Positions 30,801 through 42,771 of a DNA stretch of 64,000 nucleotides are shown one piece after another. The position numbers and the translations under genes were made by a program. Source of the stretch: Carnegiea gigantea (lineage: Eukaryota > Streptophyta > Magnoliopsida > Caryophyllales > Cactaceae). Below the pieces are notes generated by a model that was given only the letters and a program-made list of their open reading frames with translations, was not told the DNA's origin and made no database searches. Position 1 is the stretch's first letter, and the number at the start of each line of letters is the position of its first letter. Where the stretch lies: contig JAKOGI010002450.1 of assembly GCA_029747015.1 (NCBI GenBank), forward strand, positions 1 to 64,000, written 5' to 3'.

Positions 30801-33471
30801 CCAACAAAAGGTGACATACATCCATGGGGATGATATCACACCACAGCTCATCATGATAGTGCTTGCCAATGGAAAATGAAATCAAGCATCTTGAATTAAC
30901 TTGCAACCCCTTATCTTGATTTAGCCATTGAATGTTGTAGGGGTGAGGATGAGCCGAAGCTTGAAGGCCAAGCTTCTCCACCATAGTTGAGGATGCTACA
31001 TTTGCACAACTCCCACCATCAATGATGAGGGAACACACTTTGCCTTAAATGGTGCATCTTGTATGGAAGATGTTCTCCCTTTGTTCTTCATGCTCTCCTC
31101 TTTTGGTACTCAAGGCTCTCCTCAACACAAGTAACTCTCCTTCATCCGCTTCCTCAATCACTTCCTCTTGTTCCTCCATGTAATACACACCTTCTCTTTC
31201 TTCCTCCTCTACTCCCTCTTCTTCTCTTCTCTCATCCCACTCGGCCAAGGTAATAACTCTCCTATTTGGACACTCCGAAGCAATGTGCCCAAGACCTTGA
31301 CACTTGAAACATCTTCTTTGGTCATTTGGCTTAGGGTTGGGACGGTTTTGGGAAGGTGGAGTCTTTTGTGGAGCTTGGTTCTTTTGTGGAGGTGGGGGTG
31401 TAGTAACCGTGGGTTTGGGGGGTGGATAAGAGCTCCCCTTGTTGAAAGGTTGGCTCTTGGGAAAGGGTTTTGGAGGTTCTCTTTTGTAGAGCTTGGATTT
31501 CCTTTGTTGTTCAACTTTGTGGGCTAGGACACACACTGATGTATATGTGGGGGGGTAAGTGAACCAAATCAAACTCAAATAAACCCAAATAAGAATTGAA
31601 CCAAAGTAAAGCGAAAATGGAAGGTTGATTGAGGTGGAATAAAAATAATAGCAAAACAGAACAAAGGATAAACAAGACCTTGCACTTGAGATAATCCTTC
31701 GCGGAGCCACTCAAGGACTTGATCTTGGGCAAATCCTCTCGTCTTCACCAAGGAATCACTCCAATTGGAAAAGAAAAGAGAACCTAGAACACCACTTGAA
31801 CTTGCCAAAATTCAAGATATAGAACTAGGGATTTTTTTGGACACAAATGAGAATCACTCTCAAGGTGTTTGTACTACTCTTGGAAAAGCTTACAACTCTG
31901 CATTCAAATGCAACTACATAACCCACCTATTTATAGGCTAAATAAAGATAACCAAAAGACTTAAAAACTCCTAGTAATTAAAACTAGAAAATTGAAAAGA
32001 CTTAGGAAAAATAAAAAGACTCATCATAAAAGGGGTGGGAGGGTTATAAGGAATATTCTAGGATTTCTCAGCTGAATATCTCCATCTAGAAGCCTCCAAA
32101 ACGTGCACAATATCAGCCACACAAATACATGTAACCGAAGACTCTTCATTTTCCCAGAATTAATCCTTGCAGCTGCCTCAACTTCAACAGAGTATATCTT
32201 CCAGAATACTAGGCGAAATCACGCGTTCTTGGGCTTGATAGAAAGCCCTGGAAGTCTATTTTCCAGAATGGGCTCATTTGCTCAATTGGGATAAGTAGAT
32301 CAAAAGTTATGGTCCGAACATTACACCTATATCAGAACTGGACTGGAGCAGGACATGTCTTCTTTGAGTACTACTTTGCCCAATCAAATAACGTCCAAAT
32401 TAAATAAAATTGGGCTTATTTTAAAGCTGAGAGCTTAAAGTTCAAAACCATGTGGAGCCTCAAGTTGTGGGACCACTTTAGTTAGGCCAAAAAATGAGCA
32501 CAAAAAAAAAAAACCTTCCGCAGGGATGAATCGGGCACCAATTCTTCCGGAAGGAATATGAGTTTTATCCAGATTTTCGCCATTTGCTTGACTTCTTCAC
32601 GGTGTCTAAAATCCTTGAACTCACATAATAAGATAAAATATGAGAGTTCCCATGCACGCTCTTGTTTGACACTTTTCTTCTTGGAAGTTGACCTTAAATA
32701 AAAATGATGCATATGGGAATATGCATCACACACCTCATTAAAAGTGGTGTGTTGTTGCAATTCTACCACATGAGCATATCTAGGATCTAACCCACCCAAA
32801 TACCTCACTATGGTTTGCTCTTTGGGCTCCCTTAAGTCACACTTGATTAACAACTTCTCAAATAACCTAGTGTACTCCTCAACACTCATGTTACCTTGGA
32901 CAAGGTTGTGAAGTTGGGAGTAGTTATCTTGTAGGTAAGATGGGGGTAAGAAACGGGCTTTAAGTTTGGCTCTCATTTTCTCCCATGTTTGAATCTTTCC
33001 CTTCCCTTGTCTAGCCCTCTTAGCACAAAGGTTGGACCACCAAAGAGAAGCATATTTACGAAGTTTAAGGGCCACAAGTTTTACCTTATTTCCCTCCGAA
33101 ATCTCTTTGTAGTCAAAGATCCTCTCAACGGTTTGCATCCATTCCAAGAACTCATCGGGGTCTAGCTTCCCTTCAAATTCTGGAATCTCCACTCTAATGT
33201 CTCCATGGTGTGAGGTTGTTCGCCTTCCTCTTCTTGATCTTCCACAAGCCTCCTCTTCACTTGATGAGTTCAAGTGTGGGACTTCTCTTGCTTCTGGCTC
33301 GGAGTCGGAGGAGTTAGAAGATCGGGAGCTTCTAATCTCCTTACGCTTTTGCTTCAGGGAATCTCCGAGTTGTCGTCTCAAATACTCGTTCTGACCTTTG
33401 ATCTCTTCATTTTGTAGCCTCAAGGCCTCATAATTCCTCATGAGAGCCTCAAACTTCTCCTCCATGGTCAT
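27728..33471 (-). pseudogene. E7 Gag-Pol, broken by two stops, one deletion and S2
   Basis: ATG at 33471 (MTMEEKFEALMRNY), an N-terminal coiled coil, then the Gag core (EIPEFEGKLDPDEF, YASLWWSNLC). S2 interrupts it at 32728/31537. It resumes with AHKVEQQRKSK, CCHC CFKCQGLGHIASEC, then TAA at 31045-31047 (expected Gln). Protease [12 protein letters not shown] follows, then TAA at 30670-30672 (expected Gln). RT has YFDD at 29950-29961; RNase H and the HHCC finger are intact. A one-base deletion near 28580 in the SDRDTKF block shifts the frame. Integrase then ends with GPFEVLERI and YGVSATFNVADLSPY. The last 55 residues are LTR-encoded and end HKPGFVHLIC. Confidence 0.9.
31537..32728 (-). repeat. 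S2: solo LTR (B' subfamily), TSD CACAC, in E7 gag
   Basis: 1192 bp with TGATG/CATCA ends. CACAC is at 31532-31536 and 32729-32733. Closely similar to S1 and the E3 3' LTR. TATAAATA (minus) is at 31928-31935. Confidence 0.93.
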
Positions 33472-33711
33472 GCTAGTAGTGCTCACGTTGAAACAAGGAG
33501 GAACTTCACGGCCTGAATGTGGCACAGGCGTGCTGTGAGGCACGGGGTGGCCGTGCTCTGGTTCTGGACGGGAGTGAAGTTGAGATGTTGCTGGAAAAGG
33601 GGTGGCACGGTCGTGTGACATGGCACGGGGTGGCCGTGCTGAGGTGCTGGCTGTGGGTGAAAATGAAGTGTGGCTGGGATGTGAGGGTGGCACGGTCGTG
33701 CGCTTTGGCAC
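32482..33711 (-). other. Chimeric open frame: E7 gag fused to S2 LTR-encoded domain
   Basis: The insertion of S2 left the gag frame open into the LTR. The E7 Gag N-terminus and core (to TTFNEVC) continue as DAYSHMHHFYLRSTSKKKS and run to LPEELVPDSSLR before stopping at 32482, about 330 codons from the gag ATG. This is an accident of insertion phase. It copies the gag-plus-LTR-domain layout of E5. There is no sign that it is expressed. Confidence 0.7.
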
Positions 33712-33725
33712 GGGGCAGCCGTGCC
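33521..33725 (-). repeat. E7 leader: three hairpin units
   Basis: Plus-strand GGCACGGGGTGGCCGTGC-type stems at 33539-33556, 33622-33639 and 33707-33725, each preceded by a GGCAC..CGTGC short stem (33521, 33604, 33689). Spacing is 83-85 bp. The third stem is a perfect GGCACGG/CCGTGCC. The unit also repeats TTCTGG and GTGAAG-like spacers. It lies between PBS and gag ATG. Confidence 0.78.
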
Positions 33726-33840
33726 GATGTTCTGGGCGGTGAAAACCCGTGGAGCACGGTTTTGGCTTTTTTTGTGGGGGAAATGTGTTTGGGTGTTTGG
33801 AAGGGTGTTGGACAGCAAGCTTAGGCCTAGGGAAGCCTTA

Positions 33841-33852
33841 GCTCTGATACCA
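33841..33852 (-). other. E7 primer-binding site
   Basis: Reverse complement of TGGTATCAGAGC, 4 nt from the LTR edge at 33857. Confidence 0.92.
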
Positions 33853-33856
33853 AGTA

Positions 33857-34476
33857 TGATGTATCCTCAAGGGAAAGCCAAGAGGATGGGGAAGACGGAA
33901 GGAAAGTGCAAGAAGTTCAAGGCAACTTTGAATCCTCAAACTCTCCTTAGACTTGGATAAGTAACCGGAACTAACACCAACCTTGGATACAGAAACACCA
34001 CAAAGGAAAGATGTTAGGGCCCTTAACCACCCCTTGGATACAGAAACACCACCAAGAAGGAGTTAAGACTCTTGCTAGATCCCCACTCAACCCGGCCAAA
34101 GGAAGAGATAAGCTAGAAGAGAGTTTGAGAGTTCAAAGGAGCAATGCTCAACTTCATTCACTATGTTTGCATGAGAGTGGCCGGCCAAAGGGCCTTGGGG
34201 GGGAATTTAATACAATCTTCAAGGTACAAACATAGGCCTTAGGTTGCACTACAAGCTAAACTAGGCAAAAATACAAAGATCAAATCAAAGCAAAAAAGGT
34301 TAGATGCATCCTCCACTTGACACCTCTTCTATGCTAATCTTGAGGATGATGTGTCGACCTTGGGGTGATTGTAAGCTTCCTTAGCAGCTTGGCACTCCTC
34401 ATGATGATTCTTGCAAGTGGCTAAGCATGGAAAAGAGCAAAAACACCTCATTCCTCTCTCGCTTGTACCGACTGGG
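33857..34476 (-). repeat. E7 5' LTR, part next to PBS
   Basis: It matches 26773-27393 with a few substitutions (e.g. GACGGAAGG versus GATGGGAGG) and is cut by E8 at CTGGG. Confidence 0.93.
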
Positions 34477-35454
34477 TGATGTATTCAAGCTTCACTAAGG
34501 CAAGTATTTGCTAAAGTGAATCAAGAATGCACTTGGGTAGAAAACATGAAAAGAAAATCAAGAACCAAGATAGATCAAGTGGACTAGCAAGGGTGATGAT
34601 AATCCACCTTGGTTTACACACTTGGGCAAATCTTCTTCCTTCAACTAAGTTACAGAAGTTAATCACCTTCTTAGTTGAATTAAGAAGACCTAGAGACCCA
34701 CTTGAGGTTGCCAAACACCCAAGATATAACACTAGGAATTTTGAAAAGAATTTGAGAGAGTTTACAAAACTCAAAGCTGAATGCAAGTTCATCTCTATCC
34801 TCTTGGCAGCCCAAGGCCTCCCTTTTATAGTGGGGGGAACCTTTAACAAGCTGAAAAAAAAGGATCCAACAAGCTCTTACACGTCCAAAAGCATGGGGGG
34901 ACCAAAAAGCAAAAGACAAAAGTTGAAAAGTGCTTTTTACTTTATGTCAGCAACTTTTCAGTGCACATGGGTCAACTTTAAACAGCTATAACTCCTAGGT
35001 TTCTCATCCAAATTGGATGAAATAGGTCTTGTTGGAACTCTCTGGAAGTCCGCTTTCACAGGGCTCAAGTTTCACGCCATTTAGAGTAGCCGTTTGGGAG
35101 ATATCAGGCAAAAGGTGCAGCATGTGCAAACTGGGACAGTTTCTGCTGCTTCTAGAAAAAGGCTCCCATTGACTTATTTCCTAGATACCTAACGTAGAAC
35201 TCTTTATATGCCTTTGAAGCTGACATATTAAGGGTTCCAAAAAGTAATTTTGGCAGCCCTTTAAGTCCACCTAAGCTTGGGTAATTAGGCTTGCAACACC
35301 GGGCCAATTTCTGTCCAAACCGGGCAGCATGTGCAATGCATGTTTGATGATTTCTCGGACCATGGTATGAACCTCTTTCACTTCTTTGGTGGTTGTAGGG
35401 TCCCTTAGGCATGTGGCTTGGTCTTCACTTGTTTCCAAAGGATGGTCCCCATCA
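34477..35454 (-). repeat. E8 3' LTR, 978 bp
   Basis: It starts (minus) TGATGGGGACCATC after the tract CCGGGGAGTA (35455-35464). TATAAAA (minus) at 34823-34829 is the likely TATA box. The first about 185 bp carry an open tail frame (KEVKEVHTMV, NWPGVASLITQA), out of phase with pol through a one-base loss at about 35480. Confidence 0.92.
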
Positions 35455-35476
35455 TACTCCCCGGATTGGTTGGAGT

Positions 35477-38400
35477 TTACCTCAAACTCGGAAGTTGATC
35501 ATCTTCATCATAATATGGACTAAGATCGGCCACATTGAAGGTGGCCGAGACTCTATACTCTCCTGGGAGGTCAATCTTGTAAGCATTAGGACCAATCTTC
35601 TCAATGACTTCAAATGGACCACCTGACCTTGGCATGAGCTTGGATTTGCGCTTGCTAGGGAACCTCTCTTTCCTCAAATGAATCCAAACCAAGTCTCCCG
35701 GTTGAAATTGAGCATCTTTCCTATGCTTGTTGGCTCGTTGCTTGGCTTGCTCATTGGATTTCTCAATTCTTTCCCTCACCTTGGTGTGTAGCTCTTGAAT
35801 TTCTTTGGCCCTCTCCTCGGCCTCCCAACTAAACTTGGTTGGATTTGGGATTGGAACCAAGTCTAAGGGAGTCCTTGGATTGTAACCATACACCACTTGG
35901 AAAGGTGAAAGAGTGGTTGCCTTGCTTGGAGCTCGGTTGAAAGGCGAATTCCGCATGAGGGAGCAACTCATCCCACCCTTTGATGCTCTTCTTGACTAGA
36001 ACTCTAAGCAAAGTGCCCAAAGTCCTATTAGTCACTTCAGTTTGACCGTCGGTTTGGGGGTGGCATGTAGTGCTAAACTTGAGGTGAGTGCCAAACTTTC
36101 TCCACAAGGTAAGCCAAAAGTGGCTTAGGAACTTGGTGTCCCTATCCGACACCATGCTTCTTGGAATTCCATGGAGACGAACTATCTCTTTGAAGTAAAG
36201 GTTGGCAATGGAGGAAGCATCATTGGTGGTATGGCATGCTATGAAGTGTGCCATCTTTGAGAATCGGTCCACCACTACCATGATTGAATCTTTGTGCCTT
36301 TGGGTTCGTGGCAAACCCGTGATGAAGTCTAAACTCACATCCTCCCAAGGACCTTGAGGAATGGGGAGAGGAGTGTATAGACCTTGGGGCCGAGAGTGGC
36401 TCTTGGCTTGTTGACAAGTAGAACACCTTCTCACATAGTGCTCTACATCCTTGGACATGCTTGGCCAATAGTAGTGCTCCTTGAGCATGGAGCGAGTCTT
36501 CTCAATGCCAAAATGTCCGGCCAAAGCCCCCCCATGGAGCTCTTGAATGAGGAGTTCCCGAAACCCACTCCTTGGTATGCATAGCCGGGTCCCTTTGAAG
36601 AGAAACCCATGCTCTAAATGAAATAGACCGTGGGCATGGATAGAGCACTTCTCATAAGTTTCCTTGAAGTCTTCATCTTGGGCATACAACCCCTTAACAA
36701 TCTCAAAACCAAGGACTTTGGATTCCAAGGTAGAGAGTAAGGAGTACCTTCTTGATAATGCATCCGCTCCTTTGTTGAGTTGACCCGACTTGTGGTGGAT
36801 CACAAAATGAAAGGCTTGGAGGTACTCAACCCACTTTGCATGCCTTGGGTTGAGCTTGTGTTGCCCTTGTATGAATTTGAGCGCCTCATGATCCGAATGG
36901 AGAATGAATTCTCCTCCCACCAAGTAGTGCCTCCAATGCTCCAAAGCTCTCACAATAGCATAGAATTCCTTGTCATAAGTAGAGTACTTCCTCTTTACAT
37001 CATTGAGCTTCTCACTAAAGAATGCATGGGGCCTCTTCTCTTGAGATAGGATAGCCCCTATCCCAACACCGGAAGCATCACACTCTACCTCAAAGACTTT
37101 GGAGAAGCTTGGTAGAGCTAGAACGGGTGCACTTGTGAGCTTGTACTTGATTTCTTCAAAGGCCCTTTGAGCTTGATTGGTCCACTCAAATCTTTTGTCC
37201 TTAAGCACCTCGGTTATAGGGGCAACAATGGTGCTAAAATCTCTCACAAACCTCCTATAGAAAGAGGCTAGGCCATGAAAGCTCCTAACTCATGGAATGG
37301 AAGTAGGAACGGGCCAATCTCGGATTGCTTGGATTTTGCTCTCATCAACATGAATCCCTCGAGCCGAGGCAACATAGCCCAAAAATATGACTTGAGAAGT
37401 GAAAAAGTGGCACTTCTCCAAGTTTCCATAGAGCTCTTCTTGAGATAGGATACTCAAGACTTGTTGTAGGTGATGGGCATGCTCTTCTTCACTCTTGCTA
37501 TACACCAATATGTCATCAAAGTAGACAACAACAAATTTGCCGATAAGGGGCTTTAGAACTTGGTTCATAAGCCTCATGAAAGTGCTTGGTGCATTTGTCA
37601 ACCCGAATGGCATGACAAGCCACTCATAGAGGCCTCCTTTAGTTTTGAAGGCCGTCTTCCACTCATCTCCTTCATAAATCCGGATTTGGTAGTAGCCACT
37701 TCTAAGATCAATCTTAGAAAAGATGGTGGCTCCATGAAGCTCATCTAGGAGATCCTCCAACCGTGGAATAGGAAAGCGATATTTGATAGTAATTTTGTTT
37801 ATCGCTCTACTATCCACACACATTCTCATTGACCCATCTTTCTTCGGAACAAGCAGGGCCGGCACGGCACATGGGCTAAGGCTCTCACGAATCAAGCCTT
37901 TGGCAAGAAGATCATCTACTTGCCGTTGCACCTCTTGAGTCTCTTGGGGATTCATTCGGTAGGCCGGCTTATTTGGGAGGGTGGCACCAGGGACGAGGTC
38001 AATTTTGTGTTGTATGGTTCTTTTGGGAGGGAGGCCATGGGGAACCTCACTAGGGAAGACATGTTGGAAATCTTTGAGGAGAGAGGAAAGCAAAGGATGG
38101 GAAGAATCCTTAGCTTCGGCCGGTTCTTGGCCAAGTAAAATCCACTCCTTGAAATCATCATATTCATGGAGTTGGGAATGGAGTAGGGTAGTAAGAAAGA
38201 CATCCATGCTAGGAGTGTCTTGAGGCCTTTTTTGTGAGTTGGATTTGAGAGGGGTAAGGGTGATCTTTTTGTGGTCTTTGGCAAATGTATATGTGTTTAA
38301 CCGACCATCATGCATCACACTTCGGTCAAACAACCATGGACGTCCCAAGAGAACATGACAAGCATCCATGGGCACAATATCACACCAAATCTCATCCTTG

Positions 38401-39804
38401 TAACTTTTACCAATTGAAAAGCTAAGTAAACAACGAGAGGAGATTTGCAAGCCTTTACCTTGATTGAGCCATTGTATGGTGTAAGGGCTTGGGTGTGGAG
38501 AGACCGATAGCTTGAGTTTGTCCACTAGAGTCTTGGAAGCAACATTGGCACAACTTCCACCATCAATAATAAGAGAGCAAACCTTCCCCTTCACGGTACA
38601 CCGGGTGTGGAAGATGTTCTCCCTTTGTTCCATGTCATTTTGGAAAGCAATACCACTCAAGGCTCTTCTTATCACAAGCATTTCTCCTTCATCGGGCCCC
38701 TCTTCGACTTCTTCAAGAGCTTCGGTCATGAGAAGCTCCTTTTCTTCCCCATCATTATCATCATCTAGCTCCTCACAATAAGCTTGATACTCGGCCAAAG
38801 TGACAACTCTTTTGTTAGGACACTCGGAAGCAAAGTGTCCAAGGCCTTGACAACGGAAACATCTCTTCTTGTCACCGGGTTTAGGGGGTTGTTTTGAGGG
38901 GGTTTGAGGGGGATTTGGCGGAGGGGTTCTTGTGTTTGAGATTGGAGTTGACTTGGGAGGGTGGTATGAGGGCTTTTGGAATGGGTAAGGACGGGGGTTT
39001 AGGCTTGGAGGCCATGCCCTTGTCCTTGGCTTTCTTTTGTGACTCCACTTTGTGAGCTAAGGCACTAAGCTCATCTAGGGAAGTGTAAGGGTGGAGTTCA
39101 ACAACATGAGCAATTTCATCATTCAAACCACTCAAGTATCTAATCAAAGTTTGAGATTCATCCTCCTTCAAATCACATTTCAACAATAATTGTTCAAACT
39201 CTCTAGTGTACTCTTCTACACTCTTAGACCCTTGTTTGAGGTGGTGGAGTTTAAGGAAGTTGTCTTGCAAGTAATGGGGTGGCAAAAACTTGGACTTAAG
39301 TTTGGACTTCATTTTCTCCCAAGTTCTTATCTTCCCTTTACCCTTCCTAACTCTTTTACTCACAATATTAGACCACCAAATGGAAGCATACTTTCTAAGC
39401 TTTAAAGCAACAAGCTTTACCTTTCTTTCATCGGGGATGTCTTTGAACTCAAAGACTCTTTCAACAGTTTGGAGCCAATCCAAGAATACATCCGGGTCAA
39501 GTTGGCCTTCAAAGTTGGGAATATCCACCTTGAAGTCATTGTAGCTTCGCTCTTGAGGCCTATGATGCCTCCTTGGTCTTCTTGCATACACATCCTCACC
39601 GGAGTCTTCAAGAGAGTTGCTTTCTTCTTCCTCGGAGTCATCCGAGTCTTGTTTGCTTACACTCCTAGGACTTCTCAAGTTCCTTCTCTTCTCTTGCATC
39701 ATGTGACCAAGTTGTGCTTGAAGGTACTTGACTTGGGCTTGTAGCTCGGCCTTTTCTCTCAAAGCTTGTTCAGCCACTTCCTCGGGAGTGAGGCTAGAGG
39801 ACAT
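35477..39804 (-). pseudogene. E8 Gag-Pol with frameshifts and one stop
   Basis: ATG at 39804 (MSSSLTPEEVAEQAL), then a coiled coil and the Gag core (VDIPNFEGQLDPDVF, YASIWWSNIV, FLPPHYLQDNF). A frameshift in C-rich sequence at 38880-38960 precedes the CCHC (CFRCQGLGHFASEC). Protease [12 protein letters not shown] and RT YFDD (37512-37523) follow. TGA is at 37290-37292 in SIP*VRSFHG. RNase H and integrase follow ([38 protein letters not shown]). One extra A at 35940-35942 shifts the frame in EFAFNRAPSK. It ends with GPFEVIEKIG, GVSATFNVADLSPYY and LPSLR, then a premature stop from a lost base at the LTR edge. The breaks are few and small. Confidence 0.9.
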
Positions 39805-39850
39805 GTTGGCTTTGGAGTGGAGAATTTGTGTTTTGGGGACGGGAGGGGTA

Positions 39851-39978
39851 GGCACGGTCGTGCTTGTAGGCACGGTCAGGCCGTGCTGTGCTGCTGGCAT
39901 GGGCTGACTGAAAATGGAATGTGGCACGGTCGTGCCACTGTGGCACGGTCGTGCCACTGTGGCACGGGGTGGCCGTGC
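39851..39978 (-). repeat. E8 leader hairpin cluster
   Basis: GGCACGG at 39851, 39869, 39923, 39942 and 39961. Two adjacent copies form the near-perfect palindrome GTGGCACG-GT-CGTGCCAC (39921-39938 and 39940-39957). Two further stems close with CCGTGC at 39881 and 39973. This is the densest cluster in the window. Confidence 0.8.
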
Positions 39979-40070
39979 TACAATTCTGGTTGTGCAAGGT
40001 TTGGAAAATGCAAGAGAGCGTGTTTGGGGTTGTTTTGTGGTTTTGGTGTTTGGTATGTGTTTGGGGGATG

Positions 40071-41214
40071 TGATGCATATTTCCATATGCATCATTTTTA
40101 TTCAAGTCCAATTTCAAAAAAGAAAAGGGTCAAAGAAGATCATGCATGGAAATGTGCCTATTTGGTCTTCTTAAGTGAGTTCAAAGACTCGCGACACTAT
40201 GGAGAGGTCAAAAAGAGGTTAAGCTTTGCTAGAAATTTGGTGCCGAATTCATCCCTGCGGAACCCGATTTTTGTGACCACTTTTGGACAAGCTCAAGTGG
40301 ACCCACAACTTGAGGGCCCATGTGCTTTTGAAGCTTAAGATTTCATCTTTCAAATAAGCCCAAGTTTGTTTAATTTGGACATCATTTGATTGGGCAAAAT
40401 ATCACTCAAAGATACGTTATGCTGATCCAGTCCAGTCTGAGATAGGTGCATTTTTTGGGCCATAACTTTTAAACCGCTTATCCAAATTGAGCAAATGAGC
40501 CCATTCTAACAAACTAGACTTCTAGGGCTTTCTATCAAGCCCAAGAACGCGTGGTTTGGCCAGTATTCTGGAAGTTATGCTCTGTTGAATTTGAGGCAGC
40601 TGCAAGGATTAATTCTGGGAATATGAAGAGTCTTCGGTTACATGTGATTGTGTGGCTGACATTGTGCACGTTTTTGGAGCCTTCTAGATTGGTGTAATCA
40701 GCTAAGAAATCCTAGAATATTCCTTGTAACCTCCCCCACCCCTTTTATGATGTGTCTTTCCATTTATCTTAGGCTTTTCATTTTACTAGTTTTAATTGTT
40801 AGGAGTTATTTGAGTCTTTTTGTTGTCTTTTGCTGAGCCTATATAAAGGGGGGCGTGTGAGCATTGTAGATCAGATTTCTAAGGCATTTTCAAGAGTAAT
40901 TCAAGCACCTTTGAGAGTGATTCTCATTTGTGTCCCAAAAATTCCTAGTTCTATATCTTGAATTTGGCTAATTCAAGTGGTGTTCTAGGTTCTCCTTCTT
41001 TTCTTTGGAGTGATTCCTCAGAAGAGTGAAGGGAATTAGCCCAAGACCAAGGTGTGAGCGGCTCCGGAAGGATTATCTCATACTCAAAGTCTTGCACTAT
41101 CCATCTCTATCCTGTTTGGTGATATTCTTCATCTTTCGGATCTTTCTCTCTTTTCATTTTGCTTAAGTTTGATTTGAGTTTGATTTGGATCACTTTCCAC
41201 CCACATATACATCA
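40071..41214 (+). repeat. E9 5' LTR, 1144 bp
   Basis: It starts TGATGCATATTTCC, itself part of an inverted repeat CATATTTCCATATG, and ends ACATATACATCA. An open frame from the start to 40338 encodes DAYFHMHHFYSSPISKKKR, LSEFKDSRHYGE, LVPNSSLRNPIFVTTFG. TATATAAAG is at 40840-40848. Confidence 0.93.
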
Positions 41215-41216
41215 AT

Positions 41217-41229
41217 TGGCAACAGAGCC
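41217..41229 (+). other. E9 primer-binding site, two mismatches
   Basis: TGGCAACAGAGCC instead of TGGTATCAGAGCC (positions 4 and 6 changed). It probably decayed after insertion. Confidence 0.8.
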
Positions 41230-41327
41230 AAGGTTTTAAAGTGACCCACATCACACCCAAATACACAAAAAAGAAAAAAAAACAAAAAAAAACCGTGAAC
41301 ATCCAGTGTCCACAGGCCAGAAAGTTC

Positions 41328-41520
41328 ACACGGTGCCCCCGAGCCATACCACACGACCGTGCCATATTTATTTTCCAGAAATCTTCAAGTCGAGACGCAG
41401 CACGGTGCCCCCGTGCCTACCCGCACGACCGTGCCACCCTACTTTTCTGCATTTCCTCAAGTCGAAGCATAGCACGGTTTCCCAGTGCCCCATTGCACGA
41501 CCGTGCCCTCCCTCCTCTTC
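41328..41520 (+). repeat. E9 leader: three 72-bp hairpin units
   Basis: Unit starts at 41328, 41400 and 41472, 72 bp apart as in E3. The middle unit keeps GCACGG...CCGTGCC and GCACG-AC-CGTGC intact; the others carry point changes. Confidence 0.8.
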
Positions 41521-41585
41521 TCCAAAACAGCCTTTTTCTAGCCTAAACACATAATCCACAAAGAACCCTTAAGCATTCATCCATC

Positions 41586-42771
41586 ATGATTTCTGTTGGG
41601 AACTTGCGAAAAGAGATTGCTTTGATTGAAAAGGAGATGGTCATCCTTGAAACTCCAAAGTTTCGTGGCTAAAAAGAAGATTTCCCTTACTGGATTTCTA
41701 AAGTGGATCAAGTTTTCACTCGCTACAATATTGACGAGCAAGAGAAGTTTAAGGTGGTTATCAAGAAGCTCCGAGGCCATGCGCTTGAATGGTGGGAAAA
41801 GTACAAGTATCGGAGGAAGAAGAGAGGAAAAAGTAAGATCACAACTTGGGTTAAGTTAAGAGGTAAATTAATGGATACTTTCGCTCCAACCTCTTACTTA
41901 CACAAGCATCCATTTATTTCCTTTGAGAAATTTAACTCCAACAAAGATGAAGAGATCCTTGGAGAAAAAGCTTCAAGCCTAGTTGACCTACCTCTTGTTT
42001 TTTGGTGACTGTGGTGATGAAGAGACCATTGAACTTGAGACCCAAAGATCCGAGTTGAAGCAAGAAGAGATTGTGCAAGAAATTGAGCAATCCTTCACCG
42101 AAGAAGGGTGCCAAGAAGATAATGAGGTGAATTTGAGAATAACCCCAAGAATTGAAGAGCATGTAGTTAAAGACCTTGAAGTGATGAAGCCATGTAGGGT
42201 TGCTGAAGAGTTTGAAAAACTCTTGATTCAAGAAGTACGCCCTACCGAACTCCAAGCACCCGAGTTGGAGGCATGTGGGGTTATTTAAGAAGTTGAGCAA
42301 CTCTTGACCCAAGAAGAATTCACCTTAACCCCCATTCAACCTTCCCAACCCCCCAAGCCACAAAAGGACCGACAAGCCTTAACCCTCATTCATCCTTCCC
42401 AAACCCTTGCCCCCAAAGAATATTTCCCACTTCCGCCTCTTCTCCTCACCAGGTATGACCCGTTTTATCATCCTCCCCTCACCCTCTTCTATATCTCTCT
42501 AGAGGTGATGCCCTATGACCTCCTTCCCCAAAAGCTCCCATATTGTAAGCGCGACCCCTTTCTTGAGAGGCTTGCCAACCCTTTGAGTTTGAGGACAAAC
42601 TCAAAACAACCCGGGGAGTATGATGCATATTTCCATATGCATCATTTTTATTCAAGTCCAATTTCAAAGAAGAAAAGGGTCAAAGAAGATCATGCATGGA
42701 AATGTGCCTATTTGGTCTTCTTAAGTGAGTTCAAAGACTCGCGACACTATGGAGAGGTCAAAAGAGGTTAA
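41586..42771 (+). pseudogene. E9 gag-like protein with LTR-encoded tail
   Basis: ATG 41586 (MISVGNLRKEIALIEKEM). TAA is at 41670-41672, where E3 has CAA (11800). The Gag-core-like block continues (ALEWWEKYKYRRKKRG). A segment present in E3 (about 12057-12160) is missing. One extra T near 42003 shifts the frame, and GAA-to-TAA at 42286 breaks the acidic region. The last frame crosses the LTR start at 42621 (QPGEYDAYFHMHHF) and stops at 42769-42771 because one A is missing relative to the 5' LTR copy. It is related to E3 and E5. No CCHC or enzyme. Confidence 0.78.

Noticed and set aside
33519..33824. Plus-strand ORF through the E7 leader, and similar ORFs opposite gag-pol in E6, E7 and E8
   Set aside because: They are shadows of the minus-strand leader and coding frames, made of hairpin repeats or biased codons, with no recognisable domain.
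40075..40093. Palindrome CATATTTCCATATG / TGATGCAT at the E9 LTR start as a separate inverted-repeat (DNA transposon) end
   Set aside because: It lies exactly at an LTR boundary defined by TSD and purine tract and is also present at the inner LTR start (42621); no transposase or outer inverted repeat.
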